Assembly: GCA_900547315.1 (NCBI GenBank)
Contig: URGI01000059.1
Span: forward strand, 1-11,169
From: an uncultured Eubacteriales bacterium
Lineage (GTDB): Bacteria; Bacillota; Clostridia; Oscillospirales; Oscillospiraceae
DNA: 11,169 bases
Reading direction: 5' to 3'
Shown here: positions 1-6,413 of the stretch, in pieces
Numbering within the stretch: the stretch's first letter is position 1
How the letters are laid out: each line of letters starts with the position of its first letter
Program-made: the position numbers and the translations under genes
Notes under the pieces: model-generated
Seen by the model: the letters and a program-made list of their open reading frames with translations, nothing else
The model's database searches: none
Told to the model about the DNA's origin: nothing

Positions 1-507
1 GGATATGGCCGGACATGCGGAAGCTCGATCCTTCTTGGTGACAAGTGGGACCTGATCGAAAATCTGATGGCTCACGGGGTAAACCCGCGTAGCCGTCTGA
101 TCCGTTTCAGCCAGAACAGCAGCTTTCATTATTTCACCGTCGATGAGATGGGCCTGCGGCTGATGAAGCTGGTGCTGGATGAAATGGCGCTGTATCGGTT
201 TCAGCGGTACTTGCAGCAAAACGGCATTTGCAAAGCATCTATGCTTTCGCTGTATCTGTTCAGTCTGGAGCTGCTTTCGGAGGCGTATGCCTTGAAAAAG
301 GGGAAGCAAATGCGGGCAGAGCTGGATAGAGGCGCATTGTTTTCGTGCCAGGCAGATGTTGTAAAACGGATCTGCAACACAGGACCCAATCTGATCACGA
401 TCCCAGACAAATGGCTGCTGGACTTGGATACGGAAAGAGATGATAGCTCAGACGAACTCTTACTTTCCCCAAATGCTACGTTTCTAAGTCAACAGTCCGG
501 AATGTAA
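1..507 (+). CDS. Unrecognised element-borne protein, 3' part only
   Basis: The frame is open from base 1 (first complete codon GGA) to a TAA at 505-507, giving at least 168 residues. There is no ribosome binding site before the first internal ATG at 67, so the true start is most likely upstream of the window. The visible part is soluble and mixed alpha/beta in character, with no membrane segment; its middle is rich in leucine and tyrosine (about residues 60-110 of the visible portion), and the last 30 residues are acidic, then Ser/Gln-rich and probably disordered. I do not recognise a family and assign no function. It ends 18 bases before the excisionase start on the same strand, so it is probably co-transcribed with xis and may be an accessory gene of the element. 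Confidence 0.6.
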   Translation, partial: GYGRTCGSSILLGDKWDLIENLMAHGVNPRSRLIRFSQNSSFHYFTVDEMGLRLMKLVLDEMALYRFQRYLQQNGICKASMLSLYLFSLELLSEAYALKKGKQMRAELDRGALFSCQADVVKRICNTGPNLITIPDKWLLDLDTERDDSSDELLLSPNATFLSQQSGM

Positions 508-525
508 CACACAGGTGGTAACAGT

Positions 526-729
526 ATGGTCGAGGAATTGCAAGTGCCGATCCATCTCAAAATGACGCTGACGATTAAGGAAGCCGCAGCATACAGCAAC
601 ATTGGGATCAACAAGATCGATAGTATGCTCCGCAGTCCGAATTGCCCGTTTGTTCTCTATGTTGGGTCCAAAAAGCTGGTCAAACGCAGGGAGTTCGAGC
701 AATATATCAGCCATAAGTTGATGATTTGA
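526..729 (+). CDS. xis: Tn916-type excisionase (Xis)
   Basis: This is a 67-residue basic protein, the same length as Tn916 Xis. It shows the family's layout: a short polar N-terminus, the motif LTIKEAAAYSNIG (about residues 16-28) forming the winged-helix recognition helix region, then an aromatic/basic wing and the KLVKRREFEQYI segment near the C-terminus. Xis proteins of this family bind and bend DNA at the element ends and direct the integrase toward excision. The ATG at 526 is preceded by AGGTGG at 513-518 with 7-nt spacing. It sits between the upstream element gene and int, about 90 bp before int, the normal order. It is probably translated from the transcript of the upstream gene. Confidence 0.85.
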   Translation: MVEELQVPIHLKMTLTIKEAAAYSNIGINKIDSMLRSPNCPFVLYVGSKKLVKRREFEQYISHKLMI

Positions 730-743
730 CGGTAAGTTCACTA

Positions 744-772
744 TTGAGAAAAGAAAGTCCTTGTGCTACAAT
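744..772 (+). promoter_or_regulatory. Sigma-A promoter for int (extended -10)
   Basis: TTGAGA at 744-749 and TACAAT at 767-772 are separated by exactly 17 bp, and TG at 764-765 gives the extended -10 form TGCTACAAT. It lies in the xis-int gap about 50 bases upstream of the int start, which has AAAGGAG at 807-813. Int can therefore be expressed independently of xis. The call rests on consensus match only. Confidence 0.65.
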
Positions 773-820
773 TATAAAATGTATAGGGGCTTCTTCTCAT
801 AGTGGGAAAGGAGCTTCCGA

Positions 821-2002
821 ATGGGTAAAAGTTTACGAGGCAAAGAATGCGGCAAGGGTATCTGCCAGAGAAAGGACGGTTTATATTACGCACGGTTCGT
901 AGATAAAACAGGAAAGCGGCATGAGAAGTATCTTCCGACGCTCCCCGAAGCTCGCAACTGGATTGAAGAATCAAAATACGCCGATGCGCACGAGGATGTT
1001 TTCGTAGCCACCGATACGACGGTGGATCAATGGTTTGACTTCTGGATTGAGAATATTGTGGGTGATTTAGCCCCTAATACGCTCCGCAATTATCGGGAGC
1101 GATATGTTCACAATATTCAGCCCGTTATGGGCAAAATGATGATTGCCAACGTCAAGCCGATGCACTGCAAAAAGGTGTTCATACAGATGGATGCTGACTA
1201 TGCGGGTTCCACCATCCGTCAAGCCTATATCACAATGGGTACGATGTTCAAGGCTGCGAAGATGAATGACCTGATTGCCAAGCACCCAATGGACGGTGTG
1301 CGGTTTACAAAGCCGGTTCGTGCGACAGACGATATTAAGTTCCTCACCCGTGATGAGCAGCGTGTGTTTCTTGAAACAGCGAAACGCTCCCGCAACTATA
1401 ATCAATACGCGCTGATCCTTGAAACCGGCTTGCGTACCGGTGAGATGATCGGGTTGACGTGGGATGCGATTGACTTTGAAAAGCGCACGCTCACGGTCAA
1501 CAAAACGTTGGAGTTTCGACACGGTGAACAGTATTGGCGTGCGGGTCCACCGAAAACGCAGCACAGCTATCGCACCATCCCTTTGACGGATCGGGCTTAT
1601 GAAATCCTCAAAGGTATTTGGGACAGCCGCCCGGAGCAAAAGGAGTCACCGACGCTGGACAAAACGCTTGAGTACATAGACAGACGTACAGGCGTTTCTT
1701 CTCGGCTTGTCATGCGTGATCTTGTTTTTATCAACTGGCGAACAGGAGAGCCAGCGAAGAACAGTTCCTATGATACCCACTTATATAAGCTCTGCGATGA
1801 AGCAGGGATCAAACACTTTTGTATGCACGCCCTGCGACATACCTATGCTACAAGAGCAATCGAAAGCGGTATGCAGCCGAAGGTGCTGCAAAAGCTGCTG
1901 GGTCATGCCAGCATCAAAACAACAATGGATCGGTATGTTCATGTGACTGCCGAATCGCTGGATTATGCCATCAAGCAATTTCAGCAAAATGGTGTAGTCT
2001 GA
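821..2002 (+). CDS. int: Tyrosine site-specific integrase of the element
   Basis: This 393-residue protein catalyses integration and, with Xis, excision of the element. Three parts are visible: an N-terminal arm-type DNA-binding domain (about residues 10-60, AP2-like, with QRKDGLYYARFVDKTGKR), a SAM-like core-binding domain (about 65-155), and the catalytic domain (about 170-385). The catalytic set is intact: R205 in TGLRTGE, K245 in the beta-hairpin after GPP, H336 and R339 in HALRHTYATR, H362 in LLGHASIKTT, and nucleophile Y372 in DRYVH. Length and domain order match integrases of the Tn916/Tn1549 type from Clostridia. The ATG has AAAGGAG 7 nt upstream. The last codons overlap the first of three copies of a short repeat that continues downstream. 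No terminator is visible before ychF. Confidence 0.93.
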   Translation: MGKSLRGKECGKGICQRKDGLYYARFVDKTGKRHEKYLPTLPEARNWIEESKYADAHEDVFVATDTTVDQWFDFWIENIVGDLAPNTLRNYRERYVHNIQPVMGKMMIANVKPMHCKKVFIQMDADYAGSTIRQAYITMGTMFKAAKMNDLIAKHPMDGVRFTKPVRATDDIKFLTRDEQRVFLETAKRSRNYNQYALILETGLRTGEMIGLTWDAIDFEKRTLTVNKTLEFRHGEQYWRAGPPKTQHSYRTIPLTDRAYEILKGIWDSRPEQKESPTLDKTLEYIDRRTGVSSRLVMRDLVFINWRTGEPAKNSSYDTHLYKLCDEAGIKHFCMHALRHTYATRAIESGMQPKVLQKLLGHASIKTTMDRYVHVTAESLDYAIKQFQQNGVV

Positions 2003-2048
2003 TGAAATCCAATAAAGCCAAATGCGGAAATGGTGTAAAAATGGTGTA
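1987..2048 (+). repeat. Three direct repeats AAATGGTGTA, probable integrase arm sites
   Basis: AAATGGTGTA occurs at 1987-1996 (inside the int stop region), 2028-2037 and 2039-2048. The last two are 11 bp apart, one helical turn, so they present the same face of the DNA. Tn916-family integrases bind repeated arm sites near the element ends through their N-terminal domain, and the position next to int fits this. Binding by this Int is inferred. Confidence 0.55.
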
Positions 2049-2050
2049 AC

Positions 2051-2114
2051 AGCCAAGACACTAAACGCTGAAACCCCTTGAAAATCAAGGAAAATCGAAG
2101 GAGAATGAGTACAA
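2051..2114. other. Candidate attachment-site region (element/chromosome junction)
   Basis: Between the arm-like repeats and the ychF start lies a perfect inverted repeat, CCTTGA-AAA-TCAAGG (2076-2090). Tyrosine recombinase cores are typically short inverted sites around a spacer, so this is the best candidate for the crossover region. The ychF ribosome binding site AAGGAG (2098-2103) follows directly. The opposite end of the element is not in the window, so the duplicated core cannot be confirmed by comparing both ends. Confidence 0.4.
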
Positions 2115-3206
2115 ATGAAATTAGGTATTGTCGGACTGCCGAACGTCGGCAAATCAACCCTCTTCAACGCCATCACGAACGCGGGCGCGGCGTCGGCAAA
2201 CTTCCCGTTTTGCACGATCGAGCCGAACGTCGGCATGGTGACCGTGCCGGACGAGCGGCTGGACTTCCTCGCGGAGCTGTACCAGCCCAAGAAGTACACC
2301 CCCGCCGTCATCGAATTCGTTGACATCGCGGGCCTTGTCAAGGGCGCGTCCAAGGGCGAGGGGCTCGGCAACAAGTTCCTCGGCAACATCCGTGCCACCG
2401 ACGCGATAATCCACGTCGTGCGCTGCTTTGACGACGAGAACGTCATCCACGTTGAGGGCAGCACCGACCCAAAGCGCGACATCGATATCATCGACCTCGA
2501 ACTCATCATGGCCGACATGGAGATGGTCGAGCGCCGCATCGACAAGGCGCTCAAGGCCGCGAAGGGCGACAAGAAGTTCATGCACGAGGCGGACGTGTTC
2601 AAGGCGCTGCTCGAGCACCTGAATAACGGCAAGAGTGCCCGCAGCTTCGAGTGCGATGAGGACGACGCCGAGATAATCGCGACGAGCGACCTGCTGACCT
2701 CGAAGCCCATCATCTATGCCGCGAACATGGACGAGGACGGCGTCGCGCACTTTGCAGACAACAAATATTACCAGACCGTCGCCGCCATCGCGGCCGAAGA
2801 GGGCGCGCAGGTCCTGCCGATATGCGCCAAGGTCGAGGAGGAGATGGCGGAGCTGGAGCCGGAGGACAAGCTGATGTTCCTTGAGGAGCTGGGGCTTGAG
2901 GAGTCCGGACTCGACCGCATGATAAAATGCTCCTACGAGCTGCTCGGTCTGATATCCTTCCTGACCTGCGGCAGCGACGAGTGCCGCGCATGGACTATCC
3001 GCCGCGGGACGAAGGCTCCGCAGGCGGCGGGCAAGATACACAGCGACTTTGAGCGCGGCTTCATCCGCGCGGAGATAGTCGCCTTTGACGATCTCAAAGC
3101 CTGCGGCAGCATGGCGGCGGCCAAGGAGAAAGGGCTCGTCCGCAGCGAGGGCAAGGACTACGTCATGCACGACGGAGATGTGACCCTCTTCAGGTTTAAT
3201 GTATAA
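2115..3206 (+). CDS. ychF: Redox-regulated ATPase YchF (OLA1 family)
   Basis: This 363-residue protein has the normal YchF length. It is a cytosolic Obg-related P-loop protein that prefers ATP over GTP, associates with ribosomes, and is linked to translation and stress responses in other bacteria. Visible motifs: Walker A GLPNVGKS (7-14), the G2 region with FPFCTIEPN (30-38), G3 DIAGL (70-74) followed by the family signature VKGASKGEGLGNKFL, and AANMDE (202-207) in place of NKxD, the change linked to ATP specificity. A coiled-coil segment lies at about 125-170 and a C-terminal TGS domain at about 280-361. The ATG has AAGGAG 11 nt upstream (2098-2103), so spacing is slightly long. It directly abuts the mobile element, and no convincing promoter of its own is seen. 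Confidence 0.96.
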   Translation: MKLGIVGLPNVGKSTLFNAITNAGAASANFPFCTIEPNVGMVTVPDERLDFLAELYQPKKYTPAVIEFVDIAGLVKGASKGEGLGNKFLGNIRATDAIIHVVRCFDDENVIHVEGSTDPKRDIDIIDLELIMADMEMVERRIDKALKAAKGDKKFMHEADVFKALLEHLNNGKSARSFECDEDDAEIIATSDLLTSKPIIYAANMDEDGVAHFADNKYYQTVAAIAAEEGAQVLPICAKVEEEMAELEPEDKLMFLEELGLEESGLDRMIKCSYELLGLISFLTCGSDECRAWTIRRGTKAPQAAGKIHSDFERGFIRAEIVAFDDLKACGSMAAAKEKGLVRSEGKDYVMHDGDVTLFRFNV

Positions 3207-3248
3207 TTTAAGGCTAAAAAATGGCCAAATAGTTAATTCTGCCCAAAT

Positions 3249-3278
3249 CCCGGCGAAAGTCGATTGACTTCCGCCGGG
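3249..3278. repeat. Inverted repeat overlapping the -35 of the pump promoter
   Basis: A 13-bp inverted repeat with one mismatch and a GATT loop: left arm 3249-3261 and right arm 3266-3278 (CCCGGCG...CGCCGGG). It is not followed by a run of T on either strand, so it is a poor intrinsic terminator. The -35 box of the downstream promoter (3264-3269) lies within its loop and right arm, so it could be an operator or the end of the ychF transcript. Confidence 0.5.
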
Positions 3279-3292
3279 GCTTATGCTAAACT
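3264..3292 (+). promoter_or_regulatory. Sigma-A promoter of the riboswitch-controlled pump gene
   Basis: TTGACT (3264-3269) and TAAACT (3287-3292) are 17 bp apart, with TG at 3284-3285 forming an extended -10 (TGCTAAACT). The predicted start, about 3298-3300, falls immediately before the first conserved bases of the riboswitch aptamer at 3302, which supports the call. Confidence 0.7.
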
Positions 3293-3301
3293 AAGCGCGT
3301 T

Positions 3302-3408
3302 AAAGGGGAGTAGCTTGCGCATATGTGCGTTGATGCGTCGTCATCCCAACCGAAAGGTTCGGCGTATCGGATACATGCTCTGTTTTTCATGTATTTTGCA
3401 AGACTTTT
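3302..3408 (+). ncRNA. yybP-ykoY manganese riboswitch aptamer
   Basis: The family's hallmark blocks are present in order: AAAGGGGAGTAGC (3302-3314), a GCGCA/TGCGT hairpin, GTCGTCAT (3337-3344), a GAAA-capped AACC/GGTT hairpin (3348-3359), a variable hairpin ATACATG/CATGTAT (3371-3394) and GCAAGACTTTT (3398-3408), which closes P1 with the 5' end. Members of this class bind Mn2+ and control Mn2+ exporters, including P-type ATPases. The 3' strand of P1 is also the 5' strand of the following terminator. Ligand binding should therefore hold this strand in P1 and switch the gene on, in keeping with export of excess metal. Confidence 0.92.
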
Positions 3409-3440
3409 ACAGCTCACGCTGTAGGGGTCTTTTTTTATTT
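3400..3440 (+). terminator. Riboswitch expression platform: intrinsic terminator
   Basis: AAGACTTTTACAGC (3400-3413) pairs along its whole length, with three G-U pairs, with GCTGTAGGGGTCTT (3418-3431) across a TCAC loop, and is followed by a run of T (3430-3436). It shares bases 3400-3408 with the aptamer's P1 stem, so aptamer closure and terminator formation exclude each other. Confidence 0.9.
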
Positions 3441-3496
3441 GCCAAGTCGCAAATAAAACGGCTTCCGCAGGCGAAACTAATATGGGAGGATAGCCT

Positions 3497-6139
3497 ATGA
3501 AAACCTATTGCGAAGAAAAGGAAGCCGTCCTTGCCGAGCTTGACAGCTCCGAGAACGGCCTGAGCAGCGCCGAAGCCCAGAAGCGGCTCGAAGCGCACGG
3601 CAAAAACAAGCTGAAGGAGCCTGCCAAGGAGTCCCTGATCAAGCGCTTCTTCGGCCAGATGGCAGACCCGATGATAATCATCCTGCTCGCCGCGGCGGCG
3701 ATAAGCGGCGTGCTCGCGGTCATGCAGGGCGAGAGCTTTGCCGACGTTATCATCATCCTCGCCGTCGTCGTCGTCAACGCCGTGCTCGGCGTGTATCAGG
3801 AGAACAAGGCCGAGAAAGCCATCGAGGCGCTGCAGGAGATGTCCGCTGCCACCTCGAAGGTGCTGCGCGACGGTAAGCTCGTCACGATCCACAGCGAGGA
3901 GCTTGTCCCCGGCGACGTCATCCTGCTCGAAGCGGGCGACGCAATCCCCGCCGACGGCCGCCTGCTCACCAGCGCCAGCCTCAAGATAGAGGAAGCCGCG
4001 CTGACCGGCGAATCCGTCCCCGTGCTGAAGTTCATCGACGCGATAAACCTTGTCGATGAGACGAAGGACGTCACCCTCGGCGACCGCAAGAACATGGTCT
4101 ACATGGGCAGCACCGTGGTCTACGGCCGCGGTACCGCCGTCATCACCGCCACCGGCATGGACACCGAGATGGGCAAGATCGCCGACGCTCTGGCCACCGC
4201 CGAGGAGGGGCAGACCCCGCTGCAGATAAAGATGTCCCAGCTGTCGAAGATACTGACCTGGCTGGTGCTCGGCATATGCGCGCTGGTGTTCGTTGTACAG
4301 CTGCTGCGCGCGGGCGGCTTCACGGTCGAGGTCGTGCTCGATTCGTTCATGATCGCCGTCTCCCTCGCCGTCGCGGCCATCCCCGAAGGGCTTGTCGCCG
4401 TCGTCACGATGGTGCTGTCCATCGGCGTCACGAACATGTCCAAGCGCAACGCGATAATTCGCAAGCTGACTGCGGTCGAGACTCTCGGCTGCGCGCAGAT
4501 AATCTGTTCCGACAAGACCGGCACCCTCACCCAGAACAAGATGACCGTCGTCGATTACTTCGGCACCGACGAGAAGACGCTCGCTTCCGCCATGGCGCTG
4601 TGTTCCGACGCGGAGCTGGATGAGAGCGGCAAGGTCACGGGCGAGCCGACCGAGGCCGCGCTCGTCGCATGGGCGAATAAGCTCGGCGCGGATAAGACCA
4701 CGCTCAAGGCGCGTTTCCTGCGCTGCGGCGAGGCTCCGTTTGACTCCACGCGCAAGCTCATGAGCACCGTCCATGTCAGCGGCAGCGGCTGCATCCAGTA
4801 CACCAAGGGCGCGCCCGACGTGCTTATCGGCAAGTGCGCCTATTATATCGATTCCGACGGCCGGCGCGTCCCGATGACCGACGAGTACCGCGCCGAGATA
4901 CTCCGCGCGAACAAGGCCATGGCCGACCGCGCGCTGCGAGTGCTCGCATGTGCCGAGCGTGTCTGGGATGCAAAGCCCGTCAACTTCGAGCCGGAGACCC
5001 TTGAGCAGGAGCTGTGTTTCATGGGGCTGTGCGGCATGATAGACCCCGTCCGCCCCGAAGTCGTGGACGCCATCGCGGAGTGCCGCGAGGCGGGCATCCG
5101 CCCCATCATGATAACCGGCGACCATATCGACACCGCGGTCGCCATCGCAAAGGAGCTCGGCATTCTCACCGACGGCAGCGAGGCCATCACCGGCGCGCAG
5201 CTCAACGAGATGAGCGACGAGGAGTTTGAGCAGAAGTTCAAAAATATCAGCGTCTACGCCCGCGTCCAGCCGGAGCACAAGACCCGCATCGTAAACGCAT
5301 GGCGCAAGGCGGGCTACGTCACCGCCATGACAGGCGACGGCGTCAACGACGCGCCCAGCATCAAGTCCGCCGACATCGGCGTCGGCATGGGCATCACCGG
5401 CACCGACGTCACCAAGAACGCCGCCGACATGGTGCTCGCGGACGATAACTTTGCAACGATAGTCGGCGCTGTCGAGGAAGGCCGCCGCGTGTACGGCAAC
5501 ATCCGCAAGGCGATCCAATTCCTGCTCGGCTCGAACATGAGCGAGGTGCTTAGCATCTTCTTCGCAACCATACTGGGCTTCACCATTCTTGAGCCTGTGC
5601 ATCTGCTGTGGATAAACCTTGTAACCGACTGCTTCCCGGCGCTGGCGCTGGGCATGGAGAAGGCAGAGCCGGACGTCATGCGCCGCCGCCCGCGCGACGC
5701 AAAGGCCGGCATCTTCGCCGGCGGCATGGGCTTCGATATCGCGTATCAGGGACTGCTCGTCACGCTGCTCATCATGGTGTCCTACTTCGTCGGCCACTTC
5801 ATTGAGACCGGTGTATGGGAGATAACCAACAGCGCCGACGGCACGACGATGGCCTTCCTGACCATGTCCATGGCCGAGATATTCCATTCGTTCAACATGC
5901 GTTCCCAGCGCGGCAGCATCTTCAAGCTTGGCACCCATAACAGGGCGCTGGTGTTCGCGGCCATAGGCTCTCTCATTGCAACCACCCTCGTGTGCGAAGT
6001 GCCGTTCCTGGCAAACGCTTTTGATTTCACCGCCGTCGACTTCAACGAGTACCTCATCGCAATCGCCCTCGGCGCCTGCATCATCCCGCTCGTTGAGCTT
6101 GTAAAGCTCATCCAGCGCAAAATCGGCAAAAACGATTGA
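3497..6139 (+). CDS. PII-type cation-transporting ATPase, likely Mn2+ (or Ca2+) exporter
   Basis: An 880-residue membrane pump that uses ATP to expel divalent cations. Seen in order: cation-ATPase N-terminal domain (about 5-75), first membrane pair (about 57-100), actuator domain with TGES (170-173), M3-M4 (about 252-312) with PEGL (296-299), phosphorylation site CSDKTGTLT (D339), nucleotide-binding KGAPD (437-441), TGD (540-542), hinge TGDGVNDAP (612-620), and six C-terminal helices. Residues matching the SERCA cation sites are kept: E297 in M4, N680 and E683 in M5, N707, T710 and D711 (NLVTD) in M6, E794 in M8. Sequence alone places it with Ca2+-type pumps (PacL, LMCA1, YoaB), while the Mn2+ riboswitch points to Mn2+ as the physiological signal and probable substrate. 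The ATG follows GGGAGGA (3484-3490) by 6 nt. It is probably monocistronic. Confidence 0.92.
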   Translation: MKTYCEEKEAVLAELDSSENGLSSAEAQKRLEAHGKNKLKEPAKESLIKRFFGQMADPMIIILLAAAAISGVLAVMQGESFADVIIILAVVVVNAVLGVYQENKAEKAIEALQEMSAATSKVLRDGKLVTIHSEELVPGDVILLEAGDAIPADGRLLTSASLKIEEAALTGESVPVLKFIDAINLVDETKDVTLGDRKNMVYMGSTVVYGRGTAVITATGMDTEMGKIADALATAEEGQTPLQIKMSQLSKILTWLVLGICALVFVVQLLRAGGFTVEVVLDSFMIAVSLAVAAIPEGLVAVVTMVLSIGVTNMSKRNAIIRKLTAVETLGCAQIICSDKTGTLTQNKMTVVDYFGTDEKTLASAMALCSDAELDESGKVTGEPTEAALVAWANKLGADKTTLKARFLRCGEAPFDSTRKLMSTVHVSGSGCIQYTKGAPDVLIGKCAYYIDSDGRRVPMTDEYRAEILRANKAMADRALRVLACAERVWDAKPVNFEPETLEQELCFMGLCGMIDPVRPEVVDAIAECREAGIRPIMITGDHIDTAVAIAKELGILTDGSEAITGAQLNEMSDEEFEQKFKNISVYARVQPEHKTRIVNAWRKAGYVTAMTGDGVNDAPSIKSADIGVGMGITGTDVTKNAADMVLADDNFATIVGAVEEGRRVYGNIRKAIQFLLGSNMSEVLSIFFATILGFTILEPVHLLWINLVTDCFPALALGMEKAEPDVMRRRPRDAKAGIFAGGMGFDIAYQGLLVTLLIMVSYFVGHFIETGVWEITNSADGTTMAFLTMSMAEIFHSFNMRSQRGSIFKLGTHNRALVFAAIGSLIATTLVCEVPFLANAFDFTAVDFNEYLIAIALGACIIPLVELVKLIQRKIGKND

Positions 6140-6164
6140 CAGGCCGGGGAAACGGTGCTATCAT
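6136..6164 (+). promoter_or_regulatory. Sigma-A promoter of thrS
   Basis: A perfect TTGACA (6136-6141) and TATCAT (6159-6164) are 17 bp apart, with TG at 6156-6157 (extended -10, TGCTATCAT). The -35 box overlaps the stop codon of the pump gene (6137-6139). The predicted start near 6171 lies just before the T-box stem I. Confidence 0.85.
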
Positions 6165-6170
6165 AGCTGC

Positions 6171-6397
6171 ATTGAAACTGGCGTTGACGGAGAACACGGA
6201 AGCGGAATACGCGCAGAGAGGACAGTCACCGGCTGCAAGCTGTCCCGGATATGCTTCCGAGTGACCGCTCCTGAGCCGGAGGGCGGAAATGCCCTCACGT
6301 ATCCCCGGCGTTAACGGGCAATGAGTGAAAGCTCAAGGTGGAACCGTGTATTTTTATGCACCCTTGGCGCGATAATATGTCGCGTCAAGGGTGTTTT
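6171..6397 (+). ncRNA. Threonine T-box leader of thrS
   Basis: A tRNA-sensing leader. Stem I is built from GGAG (6189-6192) with CTCC (6268-6271) and CGGAAGC (6197-6203) with GCTTCCG (6253-6259). The internal loop between them carries the specifier ACC (6264-6266), a threonine codon, on its 3' side. The apical AG-bulge region, AGAGAGGACAG to CTGTCC, spans about 6215-6244. The T-box AAGGTGGAACCGTG (6335-6348) forms the classic antiterminator: AAGG (6335-6338) with CCTT (6362-6365), a 7-nt bulge TGGAACC (6339-6345), and GTGTA (6346-6350) with TGCAC (6357-6361). The bulge TGGA would pair with an uncharged tRNA end UCCA, implying a U discriminator base in this organism's tRNA-Thr. Uncharged tRNA-Thr binding stabilises the antiterminator and allows thrS transcription. 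Confidence 0.95.
6359..6397 (+). terminator. T-box intrinsic terminator
   Basis: CACCCTTG (6359-6366) pairs with CAAGGGTG (6386-6393), continuing through a G-U pair into CGCGA/TCGCG with a 7-nt loop, followed by TTTT (6394-6397). The left arm shares 6359-6365 with the antiterminator, so the two structures compete as expected for a T-box. Confidence 0.92.
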
Positions 6398-6413
6398 AAT
6401 TTAGGAGGACATT

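Larger units (their letters stand above)
1..2090. mobile_element. Integrase-proximal end of an integrative element (ICE-like), left part outside window
   Basis: An excisionase followed by a tyrosine integrase, then short repeats and a switch to chromosomal housekeeping genes, is the usual layout of the recombination end of Tn916-like and related integrative elements. The DNA up to about 2100 is clearly richer in A/T and has balanced third codon positions, while ychF onward has strongly G/C-biased third positions. The right boundary is inferred: it must lie after the integrase stop at 2002 and probably near the small inverted repeat at 2076-2090, just upstream of ychF. No conjugation, relaxase or cargo gene is visible, so whether it is conjugative, mobilisable or a defective remnant cannot be decided here. 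Confidence 0.75.

Noticed and set aside
2078..2106. Possible ychF promoter TTGAAA with GAGAAT 17 bp downstream
   Set aside because: The -10 is weak and overlaps the ychF ribosome binding site, which would yield an almost leaderless transcript.
2154..3170. Minus-strand open frame opposite ychF
   Set aside because: Shadow of ychF with a skewed Leu/Ala/Val/Arg-rich composition and no recognised domain.
3264..3500. 78-codon plus-strand frame upstream of the pump
   Set aside because: It overlaps the promoter, the riboswitch aptamer and its terminator, so it is structured RNA leader and not coding.
3407..5938. Very long minus-strand open frame (over 800 codons) opposite the P-type ATPase
   Set aside because: It is antisense to a gene with all P-type ATPase motifs; strong G/C at third positions removes stops from the opposite strand. 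Its translation is Ala/Asp/Val/His-rich without recognisable motifs and runs through the riboswitch terminator.
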